Shown: positions 1 to 6,887 of the stretch, one piece after another
How the letters are laid out: every line of letters starts with the position of its first letter
Numbering within the stretch: position 1 is the stretch's first letter
Program-made: the position numbers and the translations under genes
Source: an uncultured Gammaproteobacteria bacterium
GTDB lineage: Bacteria > Pseudomonadota > Gammaproteobacteria > Pseudomonadales > DT-91
DNA length: 9,776 bases
Reading direction: 5' to 3'
NCBI GenBank assembly: GCA_929200485.1
Contig: CAKMZU010000010.1
Span: 13,752-23,527, forward strand
Notes under the pieces: model-generated
Database searches by the model: none
What the model was told of the DNA's origin: nothing
Seen by the model: only the letters and a program-made list of their open reading frames with translations

Positions 1-259
1 CCTCTTTTTTTACAACATTTAGATAGATGCTGCCATAATTGATTAGATCATCACGACACTTGCTCTGCATTAACTCTACAGACTGCTGTCCACGACTAAT
101 CTCATCTATACGATAATTCACCGCATACCACAGCTGAAAATAACCAGAGAAAACACGAGCAAACTTTAAAAAACAATCATGGGATTGGCCAGATTGAACC
201 AAGGGAATCGAAAGAATTAATAGAAAATATAAAAAAAAATATCGAAAGTAAAAAGACAT
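1..259 (-). CDS. Exported protein of unknown function, 5' part only
   Basis: An open frame of 86 codons starts with ATG at 259 and runs off the left edge without a stop, so the C-terminus is missing. A strong Shine-Dalgarno (GAGGAG) lies about 8 bases upstream, which fixes the start. Residues 1-23 look like a Sec signal peptide: one Arg, then an almost unbroken run of Phe, Leu, Ile and Tyr, ending in Val-Gln-Ser near residue 23. The mature part, from about residue 24, is polar and mixed, with two cysteines (about 29 and 68) that could form a disulfide in the periplasm. I do not recognise the family. The gene is 63 bases downstream of the SRPBCC gene on the same strand, so co-transcription is possible. 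The signal peptide and start are well supported; the function is unknown. Confidence 0.7.
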   Translation of the reverse strand, partial: MSFYFRYFFLYFLLILSIPLVQSGQSHDCFLKFARVFSGYFQLWYAVNYRIDEISRGQQSVELMQSKCRDDLINYGSIYLNVVKKE

Positions 260-262
260 TAC

Positions 263-294
263 ACAACTCCTCACTCAATGGAGTTGTTGACAAC
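263..294 (-). promoter_or_regulatory. SD-sequestering hairpin with a competing upstream stem
   Basis: On the minus-strand transcript, ACAACTCC (270-263 region read on plus) and GGAGTTGT (280-287 on plus) form a perfect 8-bp stem with a 9-base loop. The GGAG of one arm is part of the Shine-Dalgarno of the gene starting at 259. Just upstream on the transcript, GTTGT (plus 290-294) can instead pair with the same ACAAC segment. The two hairpins are mutually exclusive, as in translational switches. The complementarity is seen directly; any regulatory role is inference. Confidence 0.4.
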
Positions 295-322
295 ATTTTG
301 GGCTTTTTTATCCCTTAGTAGA

Positions 323-805
323 CTAATGGGATTCAATATATTTTTTTAAGCGACCAAGCATCCAACTCAAGCCTAACCCCATAAAAGGCTTTGAAAGGAA
401 TAAACTTAATTTACCTAATCCCTTAGGTGTCATTGCCATGGTCCAGGTTAACTGCACTTTACCATCTGCCATAGGCACTAATTCATAGCGCTCTGCAAAG
501 CTCTCAACCAAGCTTGATGAGCTATGAGTAAAACAGAATGCCATCACTTTAGGATAATCCCACTCGATAAATACTTCATCACCAACCATTCCAACCATAG
601 TGACACGGCGAGTAGTACCAAGGCCATAAGGTTTTTCAGAAGTCCAATCAACTTTTTGAATTGGCGGTGCCCATTGAGGCCAGCTTTGGGCGTCCTCAAA
701 GACGTTAAAGATTTTTTCAGGCGTCGAGTCAACGACAGTCGTTGCGCTAAAACGATAAGGAGCTTGGGAGAAATAGTCAGGTGTAACTTGAGTTGAAGCA
801 AACAT
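323..805 (-). CDS. SRPBCC-fold (polyketide cyclase/START-like) protein
   Basis: This 160-residue protein has the pattern of the SRPBCC/START-like superfamily of hydrophobic-ligand-binding folds. There is an N-terminal strand (about residues 18-26), then the helix motif STPEKIFNVFEDAQSWPQWAPPI (split here as STPEKIFNVF and SWPQW, about 27-46). Alternating beta strands with Trp and Tyr follow (about 63-125), and a long amphipathic C-terminal helix (about 130-158) would close the cavity. Family members bind or act on lipids, polyketides or aromatic compounds; the ligand here cannot be told. There is no signal peptide, so it is probably cytoplasmic. The ATG at 805 has no clear Shine-Dalgarno and is overlapped by a long inverted repeat. 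The frame upstream is closed by a stop at 842-844 with no other start in between, so 805 is the best choice. It lies 89 bases downstream of cysB on the same strand. Confidence 0.75.
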   Translation of the reverse strand: MFASTQVTPDYFSQAPYRFSATTVVDSTPEKIFNVFEDAQSWPQWAPPIQKVDWTSEKPYGLGTTRRVTMVGMVGDEVFIEWDYPKVMAFCFTHSSSSLVESFAERYELVPMADGKVQLTWTMAMTPKGLGKLSLFLSKPFMGLGLSWMLGRLKKYIESH

Positions 806-871
806 GGCTAAAAAGTTCTTGTTATTTTTGATTGATATCTTTTATTGATAATAACAAGCCCTTTTAGCCAT
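804..871. repeat. Imperfect 22-bp inverted repeat overlapping the SRPBCC start codon
   Basis: The left arm at 804-826 and the right arm at 850-871 are reverse complements except for a small internal bulge. ATGGCTAAAA (804-813) pairs with TTTTAGCCAT (862-871), and CTTGTTATT (818-826) pairs with AATAACAAG (850-858). The bulge is AGTT against CCC, and the loop is 23 bases. In the minus-strand transcript the hairpin ends on the first two bases of the SRPBCC start codon and would cover its ribosome-binding region. It is not followed by a T-run on either strand, so it is not a typical intrinsic terminator. Possible roles are translational control, an mRNA-processing site, or the remnant of a small palindromic element. 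Confidence 0.7.
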
Positions 872-894
872 TAAAATAGCCATTGGGAAATTTT

Positions 895-1917
<1,023 letters not shown>

Positions 1918-1956
1918 CTACGTCCTCCAATGGACGAATCGTCATAATACTCGTTT

Positions 1957-1985
1957 ATTATAATTGAACTGCATATAAATATAAG
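1957..1985 (-). promoter_or_regulatory. Candidate sigma-70 promoter of cysB
   Basis: On the minus strand a perfect -10 hexamer TATAAT lies at 1962-1957. A weak -35 (CTTATA, 3 of 6 matches) lies 17 bases upstream at 1985-1980. Transcription would start about 30 bases before the cysB ATG, leaving room for the GGAGG Shine-Dalgarno at 1928-1924. The weak -35 suits a regulated promoter. This is a consensus match by eye. Confidence 0.45.
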
Positions 1986-2016
1986 CTTTTAATATTTTAA
2001 ATTTATATAAATATGC
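1971..2016. promoter_or_regulatory. Interrupted AT-rich palindrome, possible CysB autoregulatory site
   Basis: GCATATAAATATA (1971-1983) and TATATAAATATGC (2004-2016) are inverted copies with 11 of 13 matches. Their centres are 33 bases apart, about three helical turns. The proximal half overlaps the spacer and -35 of the cysB candidate promoter. LysR-type regulators commonly bind such spaced half-sites and repress their own gene, so a CysB autoregulatory operator is a reasonable inference. AT-rich DNA gives such palindromes by chance fairly easily. Confidence 0.3.
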
Positions 2017-2229
2017 GCTAAGGTTTTTATTTTTAACCAGCATATACCCAGAAGGTGCTATCAATCAAATTTAATTTTTATTGTGGGTCCACTTTTCGTT
2101 ATCCACTTGAACGGAATAACAATTACCTTCAGTTTTCTGTTTTGACTTTGGAAAGCCTGAATACCACAAAAACTTAAATTTATTGCGTGCATTATCTAGT
2201 AGAAAGCAAGATAACAAAGTTTTAGTGTA

Positions 2230-3030
2230 ATGAGTCTAGATATATTTAGTTTTGCCACTTATATCCTGTCTGGAGCAGGCGTCGGTTTGCTTATTGGATT
2301 AACGGGCGTCGGGGGCGGCTCACTAATGACGCCACTATTGATTCTTTTCAATATCCCTCAACATATCGCCATAGGGACTGATTTACTCTATGCATCCATC
2401 ACTAAAGCCTCGGGCGTTGTCTCCCATCAAAAACGCGGCAACATCCAATGGCGCATCGTACTAACCATGCTGGCGGGAAGTATTCCTGCCTCCATTGCCA
2501 TTACTCTGCTGATTTATTTTTATTTTGACAATGCCAGCGAATACAAGCACCTTCTAACAAAAACGCTAGGGGTTATGCTCGTAATCACCGCTATCGTATT
2601 AATGTTTCGCAAGAAAATACAGGGACTTTCAGCAGCTAAACCTTCAACCACATTGGATAATCAGCTACAGAAATCGGTAAGATTTACTTTTTTTTCCGGT
2701 ATTTTCCTGGGCATCATGGTTACCCTCTCCTCTGTTGGTGCTGGGGCTTTTGGCACAGCCATCTTAATGATTTTATTCTCTAAGCTTCCGAGCATGCACA
2801 TTATCGGAACGGATCTCGCTCATGCGGTGCCTTTGACTTTTGTCGCCGGTATGGGGCATTTCATTGTCTTAAATAATGTCGATTTTGTTCTACTTGCAGG
2901 ACTATTAATAGGCTCAATACCCGCCGTCACATTAGGCACAAAAATCGGCACTAGATTGCCAGAACGCTTTATGTATAATCTTTTAGCGGTAATTCTGTTA
3001 ATCTTGGGGGCTCGCTTTGTTTTTTTCTAG
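2230..3030 (+). CDS. TauE/SafE-family anion permease (sulfite/sulfonate type)
   Basis: This 266-residue, very hydrophobic protein has about eight predicted membrane segments and the internal duplication typical of the TauE/SafE (DUF81) family. The first half carries GLIGLTGVGGGSLMTPLL (split: GLTGVGGGS at about 23-31) and IGTDLLYASITK (48-59). The second half repeats both as VTLSSVGAGAFGT (164-176) and IGTDLAHAVPLT (192-203). Family members move sulfite, sulfoacetate, sulfonates or related anions across the inner membrane; the direction and substrate cannot be read from sequence. Divergence from cysB suggests sulfur-regulated uptake or export. The ATG at 2230 follows directly after an in-frame-blocking TAA and has only a weak Shine-Dalgarno. 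The upstream sequence offers no better start. The alr gene follows after 77 bases without an obvious terminator, so read-through is possible. Confidence 0.85.
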   Translation: MSLDIFSFATYILSGAGVGLLIGLTGVGGGSLMTPLLILFNIPQHIAIGTDLLYASITKASGVVSHQKRGNIQWRIVLTMLAGSIPASIAITLLIYFYFDNASEYKHLLTKTLGVMLVITAIVLMFRKKIQGLSAAKPSTTLDNQLQKSVRFTFFSGIFLGIMVTLSSVGAGAFGTAILMILFSKLPSMHIIGTDLAHAVPLTFVAGMGHFIVLNNVDFVLLAGLLIGSIPAVTLGTKIGTRLPERFMYNLLAVILLILGARFVFF

Positions 3031-3107
3031 GTCATATAAATCCGCCTATAAAAGTTACATCCCTTTTCACACAAAGCAGCAACTGGAAACCAATCTAATC
3101 GCAGGCT

Positions 3108-4196
3108 ATGACTACTGATCCCATTACCTGGGCTGAGATTTCAATCCCAGCATTGAAAAACAATTTAGGCATCATTCGAAAAGCTGCGGGTAATGCTAAA
3201 ATCATTTTGGTTTTAAAAGCTGACGCCTACGGGCATGGTGCTTTAGATTTAGTCGAGCATTTAGATGCCGATGCACTCGCCGTTGCTCGCATCGATGAAG
3301 CCATTACTCTTCGAAATCACGGATATCATGGGCGATTACTGCTTTTGAGCCCTCTGATTAACGATCAATTAATCCAAATTTCTCAGCAACTCAAAATTGA
3401 TCTAGTCTTACACAGTCAAGCTGCCGCCAACCACCTTCTGTCTATGCAACTGCCAACAGGCAAACCAATCCCCGTTTGGGTTAAGATTGATTCGGGCATG
3501 CACCGACTTGGAATTTTAGCTGAGCAAGCCGACGGTGTTCTCTCACAGCTATCCCGCAACCCAAACCTTCATGTTGTCAGCGTAATGTCTCATTTTGCCA
3601 GCGCTGACGATCTTGAAAGCAATCAGACCACCGAACAACTTGCAAAAATTAATGCACTCCACAAGAAACACCCGTCGCTTGATGTTTGTTTTGCCAACTC
3701 TGCTGGTATATTTTTTCATCCAGCCGCTCACTTTGAGTGGATTAGAGCAGGCCTTGCTCTTTACGGCATCAACCCATCGAATCATCAAAACGAATTAACA
3801 CAAAAATTAATCCCAGTGATGACATTAAAGGCTAGAGTTCTGGATATTAAACTCATCAATGCAGGTGAAAGCGTTGGTTACAATGCCAGATGGACAGCCC
3901 ATAAACCGACTCGAATTGCAGTCATAGGCATTGGCTATGGCGATGGATTTCCAAGACATGCTGTCTCAGGTACGCCCATTTTAATCCACGGTGTTGAATA
4001 CCCTTTAGTTGGCACAGTCTCTATGGACTTAATCACCGTTAATATTGGTGATGCAGATGTACAGGTAAATGATATAGCGACACTTTGGGGAGAAGGCTTA
4101 TCTGCTCGAAAAGTTGCTAAATTCGCTGAAACTATCGCTTACGAGCTAACAACACGGCTTAGTCAGCGAGTTAAGCGAGTGATTATTAACAACTGA
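3108..4196 (+). CDS. alr: Alanine racemase, biosynthetic type
   Basis: This PLP enzyme interconverts L- and D-alanine in the cytoplasm, feeding D-Ala-D-Ala ligase for peptidoglycan. The 362 residues match the usual family length. An N-terminal alpha/beta barrel carries the PLP-binding lysine in VLKADAYGHG (Lys37), VKIDSGMHRLG (about 125-135, Arg133 near PLP) and a GLALYGINPS segment. The C-terminal beta domain holds the second catalytic base Tyr258 in SVGYNARW, GIGYGDGFPR (about 274-283), GTVSMD (about 302-307) and the terminal TTRLSQRV. All catalytic residues are present. No in-frame start lies between 3108 and the upstream stop at 3096. The only purine-rich stretch (GCAGG) is just two bases from the ATG, so initiation may be weak. 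The stop codon touches that of trhP on the other strand. Confidence 0.96.
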   Translation: MTTDPITWAEISIPALKNNLGIIRKAAGNAKIILVLKADAYGHGALDLVEHLDADALAVARIDEAITLRNHGYHGRLLLLSPLINDQLIQISQQLKIDLVLHSQAAANHLLSMQLPTGKPIPVWVKIDSGMHRLGILAEQADGVLSQLSRNPNLHVVSVMSHFASADDLESNQTTEQLAKINALHKKHPSLDVCFANSAGIFFHPAAHFEWIRAGLALYGINPSNHQNELTQKLIPVMTLKARVLDIKLINAGESVGYNARWTAHKPTRIAVIGIGYGDGFPRHAVSGTPILIHGVEYPLVGTVSMDLITVNIGDADVQVNDIATLWGEGLSARKVAKFAETIAYELTTRLSQRVKRVIINN

Positions 4197-5501
4197 TCAT
4201 TCTAAGGTTTTTAATAACAACGCTGCATCTATATCCATAGGATTTAGCTCAAATGGCAGAGGAATAAGCACTTGATGACCTGAACCTTTTGCAGACTCAA
4301 TCAATTGCCCTTTTATATCCAGTAACGTCTTCAATATAAAGGTATGGTTAGCCGAAGGGGTCATCAACTCCAGCTCATTATCTACGTCAAAGCGGTTTTT
4401 AACATCAACGAGCAGATGTCCCTCGTCAACACCAATAATTTGCCCAACGTACTGCTGCTGACTAGGCAAAGAATATCCCTGATCATAGTTTTGCAGCTGC
4501 TGTGGCTTGTGACGCTGCAAGAAGCCATCGGTATAGCCCCGATTGGCAAGACTGTCTAACTGATACAATAAAACAGGGTCAAACGATTCACCTTTGGCAG
4601 CTAAATCAATCGCCTTCCGATAGGCCTGCGTCACCCTCGCCACATAAAACACTGATTTTGTACGGCCTTCAACTTTAAGCGAATGAACCCCAATCTGCTG
4701 CAATCGTTCCACATGCTCAATGGCTCGCAAGTCTTTAGAATTCATGATATACGTACCATGCTCATCTTCATCCACTGGCATCAGTTCATCAGGTTTATTT
4801 CTATCGGCCACCAATACTGGATCAAGGATCGGTGCTGGCTCGGCAGTTTTGGCGATTAAATCACCTGTTGCATCCTCTGTCGCCTCAATGACCTGATAAT
4901 CCCACCGGCAAGCATTCGTGCATGTACCCTGATTCGGATCTCTACGATTCATGTAGCCTGATAACAAACATCGTCCTGAATAAGCAATACATAACGCGCC
5001 ATGAACAAAAACTTCTAACTCCATATCAGGGCACTGTTCTCGAATCACTGAGATTTCATCTAACGATAACTCTCTGGAGAGAATCACGCGACTAATGCCC
5101 TGGCGTTGCCAAAACTCTACCGCTTTAAAATTGACCGTATTGGCCTGAACCGATAAATGAATGGGCATTTCTGGCCAGGCATCACGCACCATCATGATTA
5201 AGCCAGGATCTGACATGATTAACGCATCGGGATTCAGCCCAACAACCTTTTTCATGTCGTCTAAAAATGTATGAATTTTGCTATTATGCGGCGCTATATT
5301 GCAAACAAGATAAAAAAGCTTTCCTCTTGCGTGACAGTAGTCGATAGCCTTTTTTATCTCGGAGGGCTGACTGAAATCGTTATTTCTAACCCGAAGACTG
5401 TAACGTGGCTGCCCTGCATAAACCGCATCAGCGCCATAAGCAATAGCGTAGCGGACATGATCAAACGAACCTGCAGGGAGAAGTAACTCAGAGTGTGACA
5501 T
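4197..5501 (-). CDS. trhP: Peptidase-U32-family prephenate-dependent tRNA uridine-34 hydroxylation protein
   Basis: The 434-residue protein aligns by eye almost throughout with E. coli TrhP (YegQ). TrhP is required, with prephenate, for 5-hydroxyuridine at wobble position 34 of certain tRNAs. Despite the family name, it is not thought to act as a protease. Seen here are the start ELLLPAGSFDHVRYAIAYGA and DAVYAGQPRYSLRVRNN, with SDPGLIMMVR (97-106) and VILSRELSLDEI (139-150) downstream. The signature EVFVHGALCIAYSGRCLLSG is followed by NQGTCTNACRWDY. Four cysteines (about 171, 178, 194, 198) are placed to bind an iron-sulfur cluster. EHGTYIMNSKDL and the GVHSLKVEGRTKS segment (about 271-283) lead into the C-terminal beta domain. 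The ATG at 5501 lacks a clear Shine-Dalgarno. The gene starts 31 bases after the yajC stop, so it is probably translated from a yajC-trhP message. Confidence 0.92.
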   Translation of the reverse strand: MSHSELLLPAGSFDHVRYAIAYGADAVYAGQPRYSLRVRNNDFSQPSEIKKAIDYCHARGKLFYLVCNIAPHNSKIHTFLDDMKKVVGLNPDALIMSDPGLIMMVRDAWPEMPIHLSVQANTVNFKAVEFWQRQGISRVILSRELSLDEISVIREQCPDMELEVFVHGALCIAYSGRCLLSGYMNRRDPNQGTCTNACRWDYQVIEATEDATGDLIAKTAEPAPILDPVLVADRNKPDELMPVDEDEHGTYIMNSKDLRAIEHVERLQQIGVHSLKVEGRTKSVFYVARVTQAYRKAIDLAAKGESFDPVLLYQLDSLANRGYTDGFLQRHKPQQLQNYDQGYSLPSQQQYVGQIIGVDEGHLLVDVKNRFDVDNELELMTPSANHTFILKTLLDIKGQLIESAKGSGHQVLIPLPFELNPMDIDAALLLKTLE

Positions 5502-5532
5502 TAGAGACTAAAACAAAGAAATAAAGACGACC

Positions 5533-5907
5533 TTATTCACCTTTATCGATTTCTTTCAAAGTACCCTTTGGAAGAACAGCTAAGACAGCATTTTTTTGGA
5601 ACTTAAGCTCCATACTTTCACCGACTTTTAACACAATATATGCATCACTGATTTTCCTAACCTTTCCTAGGATACCACCATTGGTGGTCACTTCATCGCC
5701 GACCTGAAGCGCATCAAGCATGCTGACCATTTCTTTTTGACGTTTACGCTGAGGTCGAATAATCAAAAAATAAAACACAGCAAACAGAACGACAATCATA
5801 CCAATTTGCATAAATTGAGAACCTGCTGGCGGACTACCTGCAGATTGAGCGTTAACCAAAGGGGCTAAGAGTGGAGCAAACAAAGCGATCAAATGAAAGC
5901 GATTCAT
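5533..5907 (-). CDS. yajC: Sec translocase accessory subunit YajC
   Basis: YajC is a small inner-membrane protein that associates with SecDF-YidC and the SecYEG translocon. The 124 residues show the family layout. An N-terminal hydrophobic segment (about 4-20) ends in Val-Asn-Ala and could be a cleavable signal. A Gly/Pro-rich spacer is followed by the main membrane helix (about 33-50) ending in the signature FYFLIIRPQRKRQKE. The cytoplasmic domain carries LQVGDEVTTNGGILGKV (67-83) and ends in AVLPKGTLKEI. The extra N-terminal segment makes it slightly longer than E. coli YajC. The ATG at 5907 is preceded by AAGGA at 8 bases spacing. The usual neighbours tgt, secD and secF are absent: trhP follows and murI lies divergently upstream. 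Confidence 0.95.
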   Translation of the reverse strand: MNRFHLIALFAPLLAPLVNAQSAGSPPAGSQFMQIGMIVVLFAVFYFLIIRPQRKRQKEMVSMLDALQVGDEVTTNGGILGKVRKISDAYIVLKVGESMELKFQKNAVLAVLPKGTLKEIDKGE

Positions 5908-5939
5908 GGAAGGTTTCCTTAAACGTCAATCAGCAAAAT

Positions 5940-5968
5940 TTTATAGGTCTAAAAATTCTGGTATTATA
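5940..5968. promoter_or_regulatory. Overlapping -10-like elements in the yajC/murI divergent region
   Basis: The 121-base gap between yajC and murI holds TATAAT on the minus strand (5968-5963) and TATTAT on the plus strand (5962-5967). The two are almost superimposed. On the minus strand CTGTGA (5991-5986) is a poor -35 at 17 bases. The plus-strand -35 is also poor. Opposed promoters in this short gap are expected, because both genes start here. The exact hexamers are uncertain. Confidence 0.35.
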
Positions 5969-6016
5969 GGGATTTATTTTAAAGATCACAGCATTATTTA
6001 AGGGTTTTCCATTGTT

Positions 6017-6021
6017 AAGGG
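6017..6021 (+). promoter_or_regulatory. Shine-Dalgarno that fixes the murI TTG start
   Basis: AAGGG lies 7 bases before the TTG at 6029, an ideal spacing. Reading upstream in frame, no ATG, GTG or TTG occurs before the stop at 5999-6001. TTG is therefore the most likely initiation codon, and the conserved Asp-Ser motif falls at the expected residues 9-10. Confidence 0.7.
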
Positions 6022-6028
6022 TTATAAA

Positions 6029-6820
6029 TTGTCGCCTCATATCCTGATTTTTGATTCGAGCTTAGGCGGGGTTAGCATTTTAGAAGAAGTGGCCAAAAAG
6101 CTCCCGAAGGCCAGCTTCAGTTACTTTATGGATAATGCGGCCTTTCCTTACGGTGAAAAGCCAGACCAATGGTTAAGACTTCGCGCTCGTCAGCTCTTTA
6201 CCCGCTTATTTTGCTTCACTCAACCCGATTTAATTATTTTGGCCTGCAATACCGCCAGCACGCTCTTCCTTGATGATTTACGCAAAATGACCGCCACACC
6301 TATCATCGGTGTCGTCCCTGCAATCAAGCCTGCTGCGCTACTCACCAAAACCCAAACCATTGGTCTGCTTGCCACAAAAGCCACCACTACCCGAGCCTAT
6401 ATTGACGATCTACACTCAAAATTTGGATTAACCTCAGAGCTCATCCGATTTAACGCTCAACCTCTGGTTAAACTTGCAGAAGATCATCTATTGCGAAGAC
6501 CTTTCAATGAACAAGCCGTTGTTCAATTGGTCGATCAATTTTTCGAGCATCCGAAAGCAAAACAGATTGACACCTGGATCTTAGGCTGCACGCATTTCCC
6601 TATTGTTAAAGACACCCTTGTGAAATACTGGCCAAATGAAACCCAGTGGGTAGATTCAGGCACTGCCATTGCCAACCGTGCGGCAAGCCTATGCACGGCG
6701 TTAAGCTTTAACTCCGACACCGAGCAAACCCTGTTTCACACTTACCCTAAACCTTTCAAATCCTGCCCAAGCCCACTGGTAAAGTTTGACATACATCTAA
6801 GTCAGCTACTCAATATTTGA
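6029..6820 (+). CDS. murI: Glutamate racemase
   Basis: This cofactor-independent racemase makes D-glutamate from L-glutamate for the second residue of the peptidoglycan stem peptide. The 263 residues fit the family. The N-terminal motif is IFDSSLGGVSI (7-17), where most homologues have DSGVGG. The substrate-binding Asp9 and Ser10 are kept, but the following Gly is Ser. The PYGEK motif (40-44) is present. The two catalytic cysteines are Cys73 in ILACNTAS and Cys187 in LGCTHFPIV, and the GVVPAIKPA segment lies at 94-103. Both half-site cysteines with their Asn/Thr and Thr/His neighbours are intact, so activity is expected. It starts with TTG, which often lowers expression and fits an enzyme needed in modest amounts. 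It is divergent from yajC. The response-regulator gene follows after 67 bases. Confidence 0.94.
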   Translation: MSPHILIFDSSLGGVSILEEVAKKLPKASFSYFMDNAAFPYGEKPDQWLRLRARQLFTRLFCFTQPDLIILACNTASTLFLDDLRKMTATPIIGVVPAIKPAALLTKTQTIGLLATKATTTRAYIDDLHSKFGLTSELIRFNAQPLVKLAEDHLLRRPFNEQAVVQLVDQFFEHPKAKQIDTWILGCTHFPIVKDTLVKYWPNETQWVDSGTAIANRAASLCTALSFNSDTEQTLFHTYPKPFKSCPSPLVKFDIHLSQLLNI

Positions 6821-6887
6821 GCCATGTTAAATTTGCTGCTACTTTTATGCGTCATTAGATTTTTAATAAAAATAAAAGGATAAGTCG

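Larger units (their letters stand above)
1918..2229. other. Divergent intergenic region between cysB and the permease gene
   Basis: This 312-base region has no coding frame I would defend. It is strongly AT-rich, especially 1950-2040. It holds the cysB promoter and Shine-Dalgarno, and an interrupted AT-rich palindrome (1971-2016) in front of cysB. The promoter of the permease gene must also lie here. TTGACT at 2142-2147 looks like a good -35, but no convincing -10 sits 16-18 bases downstream, so I leave that promoter unplaced. CysB operators are degenerate and AT-rich, so the region is a reasonable place for them, but no site can be asserted. Confidence 0.6.

Noticed and set aside
524..796. 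A 90-codon plus-strand open frame opposite the SRPBCC gene.
   Set aside because: It is antisense to a gene with clear family features, and its translation has no recognisable domain or Shine-Dalgarno.
804..848. A 14-residue hydrophobic plus-strand mini-ORF starting in the left arm of the inverted repeat; resembles a tiny membrane peptide.
   Set aside because: It lies antisense to the SRPBCC start, has only a marginal purine stretch upstream, and no conservation can be shown.
842..883. A 13-residue minus-strand mini-ORF upstream of the SRPBCC gene, in the same frame and separated from it by one TAA; possible leader peptide.
   Set aside because: It has no Shine-Dalgarno, sits largely inside the inverted repeat, and is short enough to arise by chance.
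2142..2170. TTGACT upstream of the permease gene as a -35 element.
   Set aside because: No acceptable -10 at 16-18 bases; the intended promoter could be an activator-dependent one that cannot be placed by eye.
4197..5501. Annotation of the U32 protein as a secreted collagenase-like protease.
   Set aside because: There is no signal peptide, and the whole sequence matches TrhP/YegQ, which acts in tRNA modification with an Fe-S cluster.
6786..6814. A perfect -35 hexamer TTGACA near the end of murI that could drive the response-regulator gene.
   Set aside because: The sequence 17 bases downstream (CTCAAT) is a poor -10, and 16-18 base alternatives are no better.
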